A DNA stretch of 64,000 nucleotides from Enterococcus rivorum (GCF_001742285.1 NZ_MIEK01000008.1:1-64000), one strand, 5' to 3'. Positions 8,156-17,036 are shown, counted from the first letter of the stretch. A program made the numbers and translations. Notes: generated by a model not told the origin, from the sequence alone.

Positions 8156-8660
8156 AGTCTATTTTATCTCCATCGTAGTGATGAGATCGTTCTAAGTTTG
8201 GGAAATCTTGTTGTCTTAACGCTTCGTATATGACCAATGCAGCTGTATTAGAGAGGTTCAATGAGCGAACATGTTCATCGTTCATCGGAATACGCAAACA
8301 TTTCTCTGCGTTTTCTCTCATAAATTCTTCTGGCAAGCCAGTTGTTTCTTTCCCGAACATAAAATAATGGTCTTGATGATTATCATAATTTACTTCACTG
8401 TATACTTTATTCGCAAATTTAGTAATTAAGTGTAATTCTTGATTGCCCAAATACTCTAAAAAACTAGGTAAATCTTTATGATACGTAATATCTACATCAT
8501 GCCAGTAATCTAGTCCGGCACGTTTTAGCTGTTTATCATCCGTGGAAAATCCTAAAGGTTCAATCAAATGCAACGGCGAATTAGTCGCTGCACAAGTTCT
8601 TGCAATATTTCCAGTATTTGCTGGGATTTGAGGCTCAAATAAAACAATATGATTTGTCAT
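8154..8660 (-). CDS. trmL: tRNA (cytidine(34)-2'-O)-methyltransferase, TrmL
   Basis: This SPOUT-fold (trefoil-knot) methyltransferase of 168 residues modifies the wobble ribose of tRNA-Leu isoacceptors. It shows the family landmarks [24 protein letters not shown] at the N terminus (residues 15-38), FGKETTGLP (near 108) and the knot segment [19 protein letters not shown]. Length and start match TrmL. The ATG follows GAAAGGAAGTTAGATA. The final codon and stop overlap the terminal inverted repeat of the neighbouring MITE. Confidence 0.95.
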   Translation of the reverse strand: MTNHIVLFEPQIPANTGNIARTCAATNSPLHLIEPLGFSTDDKQLKRAGLDYWHDVDITYHKDLPSFLEYLGNQELHLITKFANKVYSEVNYDNHQDHYFMFGKETTGLPEEFMRENAEKCLRIPMNDEHVRSLNLSNTAALVIYEALRQQDFPNLERSHHYDGDKID

Positions 8661-8974
8661 TATCTAACTTCCTTTCAATTCTTTATAATGATAGTATTTT
8701 TAAGTAGCAGTTAGACAAGTAAGATGCTACTTCACATCAACAAGTCACTTATTAGTGTACTAAATCAACCACTTTTTTGTGAAAAAATGATAGAAAAAAA
8801 ACGTATCGTCTCGGTGTCTAGCACTGCGAGTCGTTACGTTAGTGAAGCTCTTCTCACTAACTTTTATCAGAACAGGAACCTGATAAAAACCAATGAAAAA
8901 ACAACTTGTATGTAATATAACACCAATATCAGAGCTTTGCAAGGGTTTTTCTCAAATTGGTAAAAATGAAAGCG
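8661..8974. other. 314-base gap with three hairpins
   Basis: From the rlmA side the gap holds hairpin TTTTATCAG/CTGATAAAA (8862-8888), hairpin GTTAGTGA/TCACTAAC (8838-8861) and the rlmA terminator (8793-8838). The remainder is the AT-rich trmL upstream region. No gene is supported. Confidence 0.6.
8793..8838 (-). terminator. Terminator after rlmA
   Basis: The 12-bp arms CGTAACGACTCG and CGAGACGATACG (minus strand, 10 of 12 paired, with further GTG/CAC inside) are followed by eight T. This is a strong intrinsic terminator for transcripts coming from rlmA. Confidence 0.8.
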
Positions 8975-9820
8975 TTATCTTCTGTTCCCTTTTAACATTC
9001 GTACATCAATTGTGATAGAAGTCAACGGATTTGCTTGAATTTCAGCTTTTACCTTTCTATCAACTTGCCACTCAAGAGGTGACATTTCCAACAGATCCAA
9101 ACGACGAGCTTCAGGAATCTCAAAAGTATAAGTTACTCGCTCATTATGAGTCATTTCCATTTCTTGTGCAAATTTTGCCACAACTTTTTCATTAGAATAT
9201 TCTTGTTTTTCTGGATTATTCGGGTAAAAGGCTTCACGCAACTCCCTTAAATAATGAACTTCGGGAACAATTTTTACCACAGCCCCCTCTGGTTTTAAGA
9301 CACGATTGAATTCATTATAATGAGAAGGAGAAAATATATTTAAAACTGAATCAATAGAAGCATCAGAGAAAGGTAAATTGGTTAAATCTGCAATACACCA
9401 AAACGCATCGATTGGCTGACTACTAGCTAAATATATTCCTTCTTTGGAGATGTCAAAACCTATCTTTGGTCCGACTGCTCCTCTTTTGCTTAACTCAGAT
9501 AAAAAACTACCTTCTCCACAGCCAACATCAAGAGTTGTTCCTTCAAGATTAATAACCGTTGCTAGTTTATCTAGAACTGGTTGATACATGCCGCTTTCAA
9601 TCATTAATCCTCTGTGAAACAACATTTTTTTATCATATTCCGTTTGAATACTATGAGTTAAAAAGTACAAGGTTCCTTTTTTGGACAAATCAAACTGATG
9701 ATTTTGACTACACACAAGACTAAAATTTTCTAATTTGAATGGCTGATGACAAAAAGGACAGGCAAGTATCTCCAGATGATTCTCTAAAAAAGCTTTAGCT
9801 GAATCAATTTTTTTAATCAT
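8975..9820 (-). CDS. rlmA: 23S rRNA (guanine-N1)-methyltransferase, RlmA type
   Basis: The 281-residue SAM-dependent methyltransferase has an N-terminal zinc finger (CPFCHQPF ... CSQNH, residues 20-40) and a Rossmann motif I LDVGCGEGSFL near residue 97. This combination defines RlmA. The Gram-positive branch (RlmAII, TlrB-like) methylates G748 in the macrolide/tylosin-binding tunnel of 23S rRNA; RlmAI acts on G745. The branch is inferred from taxonomy. The ATG follows AAAGGAGTTCAAAA. It is transcribed alone, with a strong terminator downstream. Confidence 0.92.
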   Translation of the reverse strand: MIKKIDSAKAFLENHLEILACPFCHQPFKLENFSLVCSQNHQFDLSKKGTLYFLTHSIQTEYDKKMLFHRGLMIESGMYQPVLDKLATVINLEGTTLDVGCGEGSFLSELSKRGAVGPKIGFDISKEGIYLASSQPIDAFWCIADLTNLPFSDASIDSVLNIFSPSHYNEFNRVLKPEGAVVKIVPEVHYLRELREAFYPNNPEKQEYSNEKVVAKFAQEMEMTHNERVTYTFEIPEARRLDLLEMSPLEWQVDRKVKAEIQANPLTSITIDVRMLKGNRR

Positions 9821-9896
9821 TTTTGAACTCCTTTACAACTGCTAATTTGCGTAACACTTTTCTTAATCTATCCAATCTTACAATGAGATTGAGGCT

Positions 9897-9924
9897 TTGG
9901 CAATAAAAAGATATATGGTACAAT
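9897..9924 (+). promoter_or_regulatory. cutC promoter
   Basis: A -35 TTGGCA (9897-9902) and a -10 TACAAT (9919-9924) are 16 bases apart. The leader to the cutC ATG is about 60 bases. Confidence 0.6.
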
Positions 9925-9992
9925 GCCATTGGATATCATTTTTAACCAATAAAAATGACATCTTATAAGTTGAATGAATAAGGAGCAAAAAT

Positions 9993-10628
9993 ATGATAAA
10001 AGAATTTTGTGCTGAAAATTTTACAGATATTCCTACCGCTACTCGCAATGGCGCTAATAGAATTGAATTGTGTGATAATCTAGCTGTCGGTGGAACAACT
10101 CCTAGTACAGGTGTGATTGAAGAAGTCGTGGCTTATGCGGGTGAAAAATCAATTCCAGTAATGACAATGATTCGTCCACGAGGTGGAGATTTTGTTTACA
10201 ACGATATTGAACTAAAAATTATGCACACAGATTTAATTGAAGCAAAAAAACTGGGAACTGATGGTGTTGTTTTTGGCTGTCTAACTTCTGAAAACTGGTT
10301 AGATGAAGAAGCGCTAGAATTATTAATAGAAACTGCCGAAGGACTGCAAATAACTTTCCATATGGCTTTCGATCAGTTAAACCAAGAAAATCAATTTAAA
10401 GCGATTGACTGGCTAGCTGAACATGGGGTTCATCGAATTTTAACTCATGGCGGCGTATCAAAAACACCTATTACAGAAAATTTTGCTCACCTAAAAGAAT
10501 TAATTCGTTATGCAGATAACCGGCTGATCATTCTTCCTGGTGGTGGCATTTCTAATGAAAATATTCAACAAGTCATTGAAGAATTAGATGTTTCGGAAGT
10601 ACACGGAACAAAAATTGTAGCCATATAA
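9993..10628 (+). CDS. cutC: Copper homeostasis protein CutC family
   Basis: CutC is a small TIM-barrel cytoplasmic protein linked to copper handling. In Enterococcus faecalis the homologue is copper-responsive and binds Cu(I). The 211-residue protein begins IKEFCAENFTDIPTATRNGANRIELCDNLAVGGTTPS and has MIRPRGGDF near residue 60, FHMAFDQ near 125 and ILPGGGIS near 177, all hallmarks of the family. The ATG follows AAGGAGCAAAAAT. It is monocistronic. No copper-repressor box (TACANNTGTA) is evident upstream. Confidence 0.93.
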   Translation: MIKEFCAENFTDIPTATRNGANRIELCDNLAVGGTTPSTGVIEEVVAYAGEKSIPVMTMIRPRGGDFVYNDIELKIMHTDLIEAKKLGTDGVVFGCLTSENWLDEEALELLIETAEGLQITFHMAFDQLNQENQFKAIDWLAEHGVHRILTHGGVSKTPITENFAHLKELIRYADNRLIILPGGGISNENIQQVIEELDVSEVHGTKIVAI

Positions 10629-10673
10629 AATTAAGCTGTTTTCAATTTGTCTACTAGAAAACTTTTATAAACT

Positions 10674-10725
10674 CAAATAGAGACCAAATTGAAGTGAAAA
10701 TTTTCTTCAATTTGGTCTCTATTTG
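10674..10725. repeat. Perfect 21-bp inverted repeat
   Basis: The arms at 10674-10694 and 10705-10725 are exact reverse complements (starting CAAATAGAGACC) around a ten-base loop. It lies 45 bases past cutC. It has no immediate T-run, though TTTTTTT occurs about ten bases later, so it may end or protect the cutC mRNA. Confidence 0.7.
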
Positions 10726-10856
10726 AATAGGCAGATTTTTTTGTACTCTCTCCTTTGCTTTTTCTACCTTTTGTCCCTACAATTAAAGATAGGTAAGAAG
10801 TATAAAAAAGTGAATTTATTTTTACCTGTATTTTTTCTGAAAAGGAGTTTTTAATC

Positions 10857-12368
10857 ATGAAGAAAAAGAGTACCTCAATCTCAATGATTGGATTTGTTTC
10901 CATAACCATTGCAATGGTTATGGATGTTTACGAATACCCTATTTTTGCTACATCAGGCTTACAGCTAGTTTTTTTCCTGATTGTTGGTGGACTACTTTGG
11001 TTTATTCCTACTGCCCTCTGTTCTGCCGAAATGGCAACCATAGATGGCTGGGAAGAAGGTGGGATTTTCACTTGGGTCAAGAATACATTAGGCGAACGTT
11101 TTGGCTTCGCAGCAGTGTTCTTCCAGTGGTTTCAAGTAACCATAGGCTTTATTACGATGCTATATTTTATTTTAAGCGCTATTTCTTATGTCTTTCATTT
11201 TCCACAGCTAAATAGCAATCCTTGGCTTAAATTTATTGGTATTGTGATTATTTATTGGATACTAACATTCTCTCAATTTGGAGGAACAAAAAATACCGAA
11301 AAGTTCGGTAAAATTGGTTTTTTTGTTGGTATTTTAATTCCAGCTATTATTTTATTTTGCCTATTTATTTTGTACATTTTGAAAGGAAATCCTCTTCAGT
11401 TTCATTTGTCGAAAGCGTCATTTTTTCCAGATTTTACTAAACCAAACACTTTAGTCGTATTTATTTCTTTTATTCTCTCTTATATGGGAATTGAAGCCTC
11501 TGCTTCCTACGTTAATGAACTAGAAAATCCTAAAAAAGAATATCCAATTGCTATGCTTATTGTTGTTTTAGCTGCAATTTTGTTGAATACAATTGGCGGC
11601 TTATCTGTTGCTGCTGTTATTCCAGCCTCTAAGATATCTTTAAGTGGCGGGATTTTACAAGCGTTGGAATCTTTATTCGCGACTATTAGCCCTAACTTAA
11701 ACATCTTAGTAAATTCGGTCGCCTTAATGATTGCCATTGGGGTTATCGGAGAAGTCAGTGGTTGGATTGTTGGGCCAGCTAGAGGGTTGTATGCTGCCGC
11801 TCAACAAGGATTATTACCTCCTATTTTTAGAAAAGTGAATAAGCATGATGTGCCTGTTTATTTAGTTTTAGTTCAAGGTGTCGTTGTCACTTTTTGGGCA
11901 GCGCTCTTAACATTTGGCGGGGGTGGAAATAATCTGTCTTTCCTCATTGCCATTGCTTTAACGGTTGTTGTCTATTTAATGGCGTACCTACTTTTTTATA
12001 TTGGCTATTTTGTTCTAATTTTTAAGCATCAAGATTTGCCTAGAGGTTACCATGTTTTTGGAGGAACCATTGGAAAAACAATTATTGCTAGTTTAGGTTT
12101 ATTCACTTCGATTGCTTCATTAATTATTTCATTTGTGCCACCAGCATCTGTCACAGCTGGGGAAACCTCTATTTATTTAATAATTTTAATCGTCAGTGCT
12201 CTTTTATCTTTGGCTCTGCCTTTTATTATTTATCATTTTAATGACAAAAGTATTCACAAAACGATCAAAGCACCGAAGCACATGTCTTCAGATGAAACAA
12301 ATAAATTTATTGATTTGGCTTTCCGTGGTGAACATCACATTGACCCAGACAAAGATGACTATTTATAA
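10857..12368 (+). CDS. Amino-acid antiporter, glutamate:GABA (GadC)-like, APC family
   Basis: The 503-residue, roughly 12-TM APC-superfamily permease opens with MVMDVYEYPIFATSG and ALCSAEMATIDGWEEGGIFTWV, a segment very close to GadC-type antiporters. These exchange external glutamate for internal GABA in acid resistance. The hydrophilic C-terminal tail with several His and Asp residues (about 35 residues) may be the pH-sensing plug of this family. No gadB decarboxylase lies beside it, so the real substrate could be another amino acid or amine. The ATG follows AAAAGGAGTTTTTAATC. Confidence 0.85.
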   Translation: MKKKSTSISMIGFVSITIAMVMDVYEYPIFATSGLQLVFFLIVGGLLWFIPTALCSAEMATIDGWEEGGIFTWVKNTLGERFGFAAVFFQWFQVTIGFITMLYFILSAISYVFHFPQLNSNPWLKFIGIVIIYWILTFSQFGGTKNTEKFGKIGFFVGILIPAIILFCLFILYILKGNPLQFHLSKASFFPDFTKPNTLVVFISFILSYMGIEASASYVNELENPKKEYPIAMLIVVLAAILLNTIGGLSVAAVIPASKISLSGGILQALESLFATISPNLNILVNSVALMIAIGVIGEVSGWIVGPARGLYAAAQQGLLPPIFRKVNKHDVPVYLVLVQGVVVTFWAALLTFGGGGNNLSFLIAIALTVVVYLMAYLLFYIGYFVLIFKHQDLPRGYHVFGGTIGKTIIASLGLFTSIASLIISFVPPASVTAGETSIYLIILIVSALLSLALPFIIYHFNDKSIHKTIKAPKHMSSDETNKFIDLAFRGEHHIDPDKDDYL

Positions 12369-12380
12369 AACAGCTAAAAT

Positions 12381-12420
12381 AGGGTAGCATTCTAACTTTT
12401 TCATGAATGTTACCTTTTTT
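12381..12420 (+). terminator. Terminator after the GadC-like gene
   Basis: GGTAgCATTC pairs with GAATGtTACC around a 12-base loop and is followed by six T. Confidence 0.8.
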
Positions 12421-12427
12421 CATATAG

Positions 12428-12476
12428 AAAAAACTGCCTAGAGAATATACATACGCATCATCCTCTAAACAGTTCT
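12428..12476 (-). terminator. Terminator of the relQ-nadK-rluD-mgtE operon
   Basis: On the minus strand, AACTG and TAGAG pair with CTCTA and CAGTT, and the stem is followed by TTTTTTC. It lies 12 bases past the mgtE stop. Confidence 0.75.
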
Positions 12477-12488
12477 TAGATTCAATTT

Positions 12489-13850
12489 TCAAATAAAATA
12501 CTGCATGAACAGACCAGCAATATTAAAATAGATTAGTACACTGGTTAAATCACTAAGAGTCGTTATAAAAGGCCCACTGGCAACAGCCGGATCAAAGCCC
12601 AACCGATCCATTAACATCGGAATCAAGCTTCCAGCCAGATTCGCAACTGTTATTGCACAAAACATCGCCATCCCAATCACAAAGCCCAAAGGTAAATTTT
12701 GTTTCCAAATTCCAACAACAATCAAAATTGTGATTCCTGTAATAGCTCCTGTTACTAAACCAGTCAAGACTTCACTAACGATTAAACGAATAAAATTATT
12801 ATCCTTCTCATCGGCAAAAGCCAAACGCCTTACTGCTACAGCCAGAGATTGGGTTCCTGCATTTCCAGCAGTTCCAGTGATCAATGAGATAAAAACAGCT
12901 AAGATACTTGCTTCACTTACCAAAGCCTCATAATGGCTGATTAAGGATGCGGTAGACATTCCTAAGAATAATAATGTAATTAGCCACGGAAGACGCTTAG
13001 ACGCAGCTTTAAACGGGTTTTCGCTGACTGCTTCTACGTTAACCCCTGCTAAACCAGAATAATCGCTGGCCGCTTCATCATCGATAACGTCAATAATATC
13101 ATCTACCGTTACAATTCCCAATAAATGATCATCATAGTCTGTTACAGGAACAGCTAGAAAGTCATAATCACGAATCATTTTTGCTACATCTTCTTGATCA
13201 TCCCCAACATGAACAGAAATTACACGTTCACTTAGAACTTCTGAAATCATTGTATCATCTTCATTAATAATTAAATCCCGTAAAGAAATTACACCAACTA
13301 AATGATTCTCTTGATCAACAACATACACATAATAAATAGTTTCTGCAACATCCGCTTGATTTTTCAACACATACATTGCTGAACGAACCGTTTGATTTGC
13401 AACGATTGATACATATTCGGTTGTCATAATAGAACCAGCAGTATCATCTTCATAATGCAATAGCTCTTTGATTTCTGCAGCAGATTCTTTGCTCATTAGA
13501 CTTAAGTATTTGGCTTTTTGGCTCTTTTCTAACATGTTTAATAAGTCTACAGCATTATCCGTATACATTTCTGCCAACATTTCTGCTGCATAACTTGGAC
13601 GCATCTCTGCTAAGTAATCCTTCATATTTTCATTATCTTCTTCAATCACATCGAACATATCAGCAAGTTCTTTGGGTGAAAGATAACTATAGATTTCTTT
13701 GCGTTCAATTTCATCAAGGGATTGATAGAGTTGTCCCTGTTCATAAATATGCAAAGCAAAAAAAGATTCACGAAATTCATTCATCTGCTTGTTTTTTAAA
13801 GTTTCTACCAACAATGAGAAATGCTCGTCCATCTCCTGACCTTCATTCAA
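12489..13850 (-). CDS. mgtE: Magnesium transporter MgtE
   Basis: MgtE is a homodimeric, Mg2+-gated channel-like importer in the plasma membrane. The 453 residues contain the helical MgtE N domain (about 10-125), two CBS domains (about 135-255; the DDTAGSIMTTEY segment starts them) and five C-terminal membrane helices, including AGNAGTQSLA and the AxASGPFITT pore motif. The start is probably TTG at 13850, six bases after GGGGGG. ATG 13832 is the alternative. The reading frame overlaps the end of the upstream pseudouridine synthase by eight bases, so the two are translationally coupled. It is the last gene of its operon. Confidence 0.94.
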   Translation of the reverse strand: MNEGQEMDEHFSLLVETLKNKQMNEFRESFFALHIYEQGQLYQSLDEIERKEIYSYLSPKELADMFDVIEEDNENMKDYLAEMRPSYAAEMLAEMYTDNAVDLLNMLEKSQKAKYLSLMSKESAAEIKELLHYEDDTAGSIMTTEYVSIVANQTVRSAMYVLKNQADVAETIYYVYVVDQENHLVGVISLRDLIINEDDTMISEVLSERVISVHVGDDQEDVAKMIRDYDFLAVPVTDYDDHLLGIVTVDDIIDVIDDEAASDYSGLAGVNVEAVSENPFKAASKRLPWLITLLFLGMSTASLISHYEALVSEASILAVFISLITGTAGNAGTQSLAVAVRRLAFADEKDNNFIRLIVSEVLTGLVTGAITGITILIVVGIWKQNLPLGFVIGMAMFCAITVANLAGSLIPMLMDRLGFDPAVASGPFITTLSDLTSVLIYFNIAGLFMQYFI

Positions 13851-14760
13851 TCCAATCCCCCCTTTTAATTAATGTATTTACAACCTTTTGCATGTCAGTA
13901 GCCAAAGAAGAAACAAAAACTACCTCTTGCTTTGTAAAAGGATGAATAAAAGATAGGCTATTACAATGGAGCGCCTGCCTTGTTACCCCAGCATCCATCG
14001 TACCACCGTACATATCGTCTCCGATCAAAGGACAACCAATCGCTTCAAAATGCACTCTAATCTGATGGGTTCGTCCAGTATGAAGCTGAATGCGAACTTT
14101 TGCAATTTTATCATCGGACTCCTCTAACCAGTATTCTGTTTCCGCATGTTGACCTGATTCAGTCGTTTTTCTTTTCAATAAAGAAGTATAATCTCTACCA
14201 ATTGGCAAAGTAATTCGTCCGTGCTGTGCTAAAGAAGTAATCTTTCCGCAAACAAGAGCTTGATAAATTTTTGTTACTCGTTTATTCCTTAACTCTTGAT
14301 CAATCATCGCATGTGCGAAACCATGCTTAGCAAATAGCATGAGTCCCGATGTATCTCGATCAAGTCTAGTAACCACATGAATCACTTGGTCGTTATATCC
14401 TTGCTTTTTATAATATCCCTTTACACGATTGGCCATCGTTCCATTAGGATGATATTGTGCAGGAATAGAGGCTACTCCAGAAGGCTTATTAATAACTAAA
14501 TAGTGGTCATCTTCAAAAATAATTTCAATTGGTGTGTCATCAACTAATAAGGTTTCATGTTCTTTTTCATCTGGAATCGTAATTTTCACTTGATCCCCAA
14601 AACTTAATTCGTACAAAACATTTTGGATTATTTCGTTGACTTCTATTTTACCACCTTGAAATTTTATTTTTGCCAAAAGACCTTTAGAAATCCCCTGCTC
14701 CTTTAAAAAATATTTAATTTGCTGCTTGGTTTCTTTCTCATATTTCCACTTAAATTCCAT
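13843..14760 (-). CDS. RluD/RluA family pseudouridine synthase
   Basis: The 305-residue protein converts uridine to pseudouridine in rRNA (or tRNA). An N-terminal S4-like region (about 15-75: GISKGLLAKIKFQGGKIEVN) precedes the catalytic domain, with HVVTRLDRDTSGLMLFA holding the active-site Asp near residue 137. GRTHQIRVHF and PLIGDDMYGG are also typical. Firmicutes carry several paralogues (RluD, YjbO, YhcT), so the exact target site is open. Its position after nadK matches the yjbO-type gene of Bacillales. It starts seven bases after the nadK stop. Confidence 0.92.
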   Translation of the reverse strand: MEFKWKYEKETKQQIKYFLKEQGISKGLLAKIKFQGGKIEVNEIIQNVLYELSFGDQVKITIPDEKEHETLLVDDTPIEIIFEDDHYLVINKPSGVASIPAQYHPNGTMANRVKGYYKKQGYNDQVIHVVTRLDRDTSGLMLFAKHGFAHAMIDQELRNKRVTKIYQALVCGKITSLAQHGRITLPIGRDYTSLLKRKTTESGQHAETEYWLEESDDKIAKVRIQLHTGRTHQIRVHFEAIGCPLIGDDMYGGTMDAGVTRQALHCNSLSFIHPFTKQEVVFVSSLATDMQKVVNTLIKRGDWIE

Positions 14761-14767
14761 CTACTTT

Positions 14768-15565
14768 TTAATCCTCACTAATAAAGGCATCTTTCACTCG
14801 GTGCCAAAACTGCATATGTTTGTAGGATGCAAAATGTATCCGTTCTTCTGCAATCCGATATTGAATAGATTCTATGTTGTCCGGCCGTATATCTAACTGA
14901 TCTATCGTAATTGAATAGTCACTACTTTCTTGTAATTCTATCGTCACCCATTCCGTATGAGCAATCACTATCGGCGAACCTAACGTTCTAAAAACCCGAT
15001 TATTTAGTGAAGCAATTTCCGTTAACTGAAAAGCATTGATACTTGGATGTAGCACTGCTCCCCCAATACTCTTGTTATAGGCGGTAGAACCCGTTGGCGT
15101 TGAAACAGACAAGCCATCTCCACGAAAACTTTCAAATAATTCATTTTTGATATAAACATCCGCAACCATCGTGCGAGTCCCTCTTTTTATTGTAGACTCA
15201 TTTAATGCTAGAAAATGTTTATCAGGTGTGTCATCCCAAAAGCAAATTTTAACATCTAATAATGGATAGCTGATACTTTTTTCTTGCTCCAGCATCAAGC
15301 TTTCGACCAGTTCCTCTAGCTCATAATCTCGCCAATCCGTATAAAAACCAAGATGTCCTGTATGAACACCTAAAAAACTGACTTCATTTAATCGATGACT
15401 AAATCGGTGAAAAGCAGAAAGTAATGTACCGTCTCCACCAACAGATATAATCAATTCAGGTTGATTTTCATCAATCAAAATATTATTTTTCTTTAATAAC
15501 ACACGTAATTTTTTCGTAACTTCCTTAGATTTTTCTTCATTATTATGAACAATCGCTATTTTCAT
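14768..15565 (-). CDS. nadK: NAD kinase
   Basis: NAD kinase uses ATP to phosphorylate NAD+ to NADP+ in the cytoplasm. The 265-residue protein has the diagnostic GGDGT at residues 43-47, LNESTIKRG (NES motif) and GDGLSVSTPTGSTAYNKSIGG. The size is standard for the Firmicute enzyme. The ATG follows AAGGAAGGAATCCC. It sits 14 bases after relQ. The relQ-nadK-pseudouridine synthase order is widely conserved in Bacilli and couples alarmone and NADP genes in one transcript. Confidence 0.96.
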   Translation of the reverse strand: MKIAIVHNNEEKSKEVTKKLRVLLKKNNILIDENQPELIISVGGDGTLLSAFHRFSHRLNEVSFLGVHTGHLGFYTDWRDYELEELVESLMLEQEKSISYPLLDVKICFWDDTPDKHFLALNESTIKRGTRTMVADVYIKNELFESFRGDGLSVSTPTGSTAYNKSIGGAVLHPSINAFQLTEIASLNNRVFRTLGSPIVIAHTEWVTIELQESSDYSITIDQLDIRPDNIESIQYRIAEERIHFASYKHMQFWHRVKDAFISED

Positions 15566-15579
15566 GGGATTCCTTCCTT

Positions 15580-16257
15580 TTACTCATCAATCGGCTTTTT
15601 TTCTTCCTGTTCATGCAAAAAATAATTCCTTTTAGACCTTCCTCGTCCATGTGAAAAGAGATGCTGAGCCTCTTGAATTTCTTCTCGAATTAAGGACATT
15701 TCTTCATCTAATTGATAAGCTGCTTCTGCTGCACGCTCTAATCTATCCTTCATTTCTTCAGGAAATTCTCCCTGATACTTATAGTTCAGAGAATGCTCAA
15801 TCGTAGCCCAAAAATTCATTGCTAAGGTTCTAATTTGAACCTCTGCAAGAATCTTTTTTTCGCCAGTAATTAGTTGAACTGGATATTCGATAACCAGATG
15901 ATACGAGCGGTAACCACTCGCTTTTTTATTTGTGATATAGTCTCGCTCTTGAATAATTTGTAAATCTTTACGATTTCTAATAATGTTAACTACTTGATGA
16001 ATGTCTTCGACAAACTGACACATAATTCTCAACCCAGCAATATCTTGCATCTCTTCTTCTAATCGATCTATCGGAATATTTCTCAATGTAGCTTTTGTTA
16101 AAATACTATCAACCGGCTTTACTCTGCCAGTAACAAATTCAATTGGCGTGTGCTTATTCTGCTCTCGAAATTGCTTACGAATTCCTCGTAATTTAACTTT
16201 CATCTCTCCCACAGCTTGCTCATATGGTGCTAAAAAAAGTTCCCACTCTTTTTCCAT
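15580..16257 (-). CDS. relQ: Small alarmone synthetase RelQ (GTP pyrophosphokinase)
   Basis: The 225-residue protein carries only a RelA/SpoT synthetase domain: VKPVDSILTKA, DIAGLRIMC, ASGYRSYHLVIEYP and AEVQIRTLAMNFWATIEHSLNYKY. It has no HD hydrolase and no TGS/ACT regulatory part. Such RelQ proteins make (p)ppGpp from ATP and GDP/GTP as tetramers and bind single-stranded RNA. The C terminus is basic and then charged (GRGRSKRNYFLHEQEEKKP). The ATG follows GAGGGATAAAT. It is the first gene of a four-gene operon with nadK, the pseudouridine synthase and mgtE. Confidence 0.96.
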   Translation of the reverse strand: MEKEWELFLAPYEQAVGEMKVKLRGIRKQFREQNKHTPIEFVTGRVKPVDSILTKATLRNIPIDRLEEEMQDIAGLRIMCQFVEDIHQVVNIIRNRKDLQIIQERDYITNKKASGYRSYHLVIEYPVQLITGEKKILAEVQIRTLAMNFWATIEHSLNYKYQGEFPEEMKDRLERAAEAAYQLDEEMSLIREEIQEAQHLFSHGRGRSKRNYFLHEQEEKKPIDE

Positions 16258-16334
16258 ATTTATCCCTCAATTTCTTTGAATATTATCCACTGCCTATTTT
16301 ACCATACAGCCACCCAAAATAGGATGATTTAAGT

Positions 16335-16356
16335 AATTGTAAATGTTTTTACAATT
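16335..16356. promoter_or_regulatory. 22-bp palindrome between relQ and the CYTH gene
   Basis: AATTGTAAA (16335-16343) and TTTACAATT (16348-16356) form a perfect dyad with a four-base centre in the divergent promoter region. It lies 25-46 bases upstream of the CYTH -35, so it could be an operator. No regulator can be named. Confidence 0.4.
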
Positions 16357-16380
16357 TTCTAATAACTATTCTCTTCAAAA

Positions 16381-16408
16381 TTCACTTTTCTTGACGTAAT
16401 CATACAAT
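16381..16408 (+). promoter_or_regulatory. Promoter of the CYTH gene
   Basis: A -35-like TTCACT (16381-16386) and a -10 TACAAT (16403-16408) lie 16 bases apart. The -10 overlaps an upstream in-frame ATG at 16407, which argues for the downstream start at 16452. Confidence 0.5.
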
Positions 16409-16451
16409 GTATGTGAAAATTGAGTTGAAACTAAGAAAGAGAGTCCTTGCT

Positions 16452-17036
16452 ATGAGTGAAAATTTGGAAATAGAATTTAAGTCTTTATTAACTGAAAAAG
16501 AGTTTTCACACTTGTTAAATCATTTTGAAATAACAGAAGAAGATTGTTTTACTCAAACAAACTATTACTTTGATTCGAAGGACTTACTACTAAAACAAAA
16601 TCAAATGGGCTTAAGAATCCGAATTCTTCCTTTTTCAGCAGAACTGACTTTAAAGATACCTGCTAATGAAGGTTTACTTGAAATCAGTGAATCTCTGCCA
16701 CCAAACATAGCTATAGATTTAATTGAATTGAATCAATTACCCGATCATGGCATTGTGTATGATAAATTGATTAGTTTAGGTTTTTCTGTAAGTGACCTAA
16801 CTACTATCGGCTCGCTAAAAACAAAACGAGCTGAAAAAAAGATTCCTGAAGGACTACTAGCTTTAGATGAAAGTTGGTTTGGAAATCAACATGATTTTGA
16901 AATTGAACTGGAAGTGTCTAATGCTATAGAAGGAAAAAAAGCATTTATCTCTTTATTAAAAAAGTTGACTATCAAAGAAAAAGTTGCTCCAAATAAAATT
17001 CAACGAATGATGATTGCCTCTTCTAATAAGTTCTAA
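16452..17036 (+). CDS. CYTH domain protein (YjbK-like triphosphate tunnel enzyme)
   Basis: The 194-residue protein starts with the family signature ExExK (EIEFK, residues 6-10). A beta-rich tunnel domain follows, with alternating basic and acidic strands (GLRIRI, AELTLKIP, LEISE, KTKRAEKKI, ALDESWF, FEIELEVS). CYTH proteins bind and hydrolyse triphosphates, including tripolyphosphate, thiamine triphosphate or nucleotides. YjbK homologues sit next to relQ throughout Bacilli, here divergently. The start is chosen at MSENLE; the upstream in-frame ATG overlaps the likely -10. Confidence 0.9.
   Translation: MSENLEIEFKSLLTEKEFSHLLNHFEITEEDCFTQTNYYFDSKDLLLKQNQMGLRIRILPFSAELTLKIPANEGLLEISESLPPNIAIDLIELNQLPDHGIVYDKLISLGFSVSDLTTIGSLKTKRAEKKIPEGLLALDESWFGNQHDFEIELEVSNAIEGKKAFISLLKKLTIKEKVAPNKIQRMMIASSNKF

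Noticed and set aside
12730-12933. 67-codon plus-strand frame opposite mgtE
   Set aside because: Antisense shadow of a conserved membrane gene.
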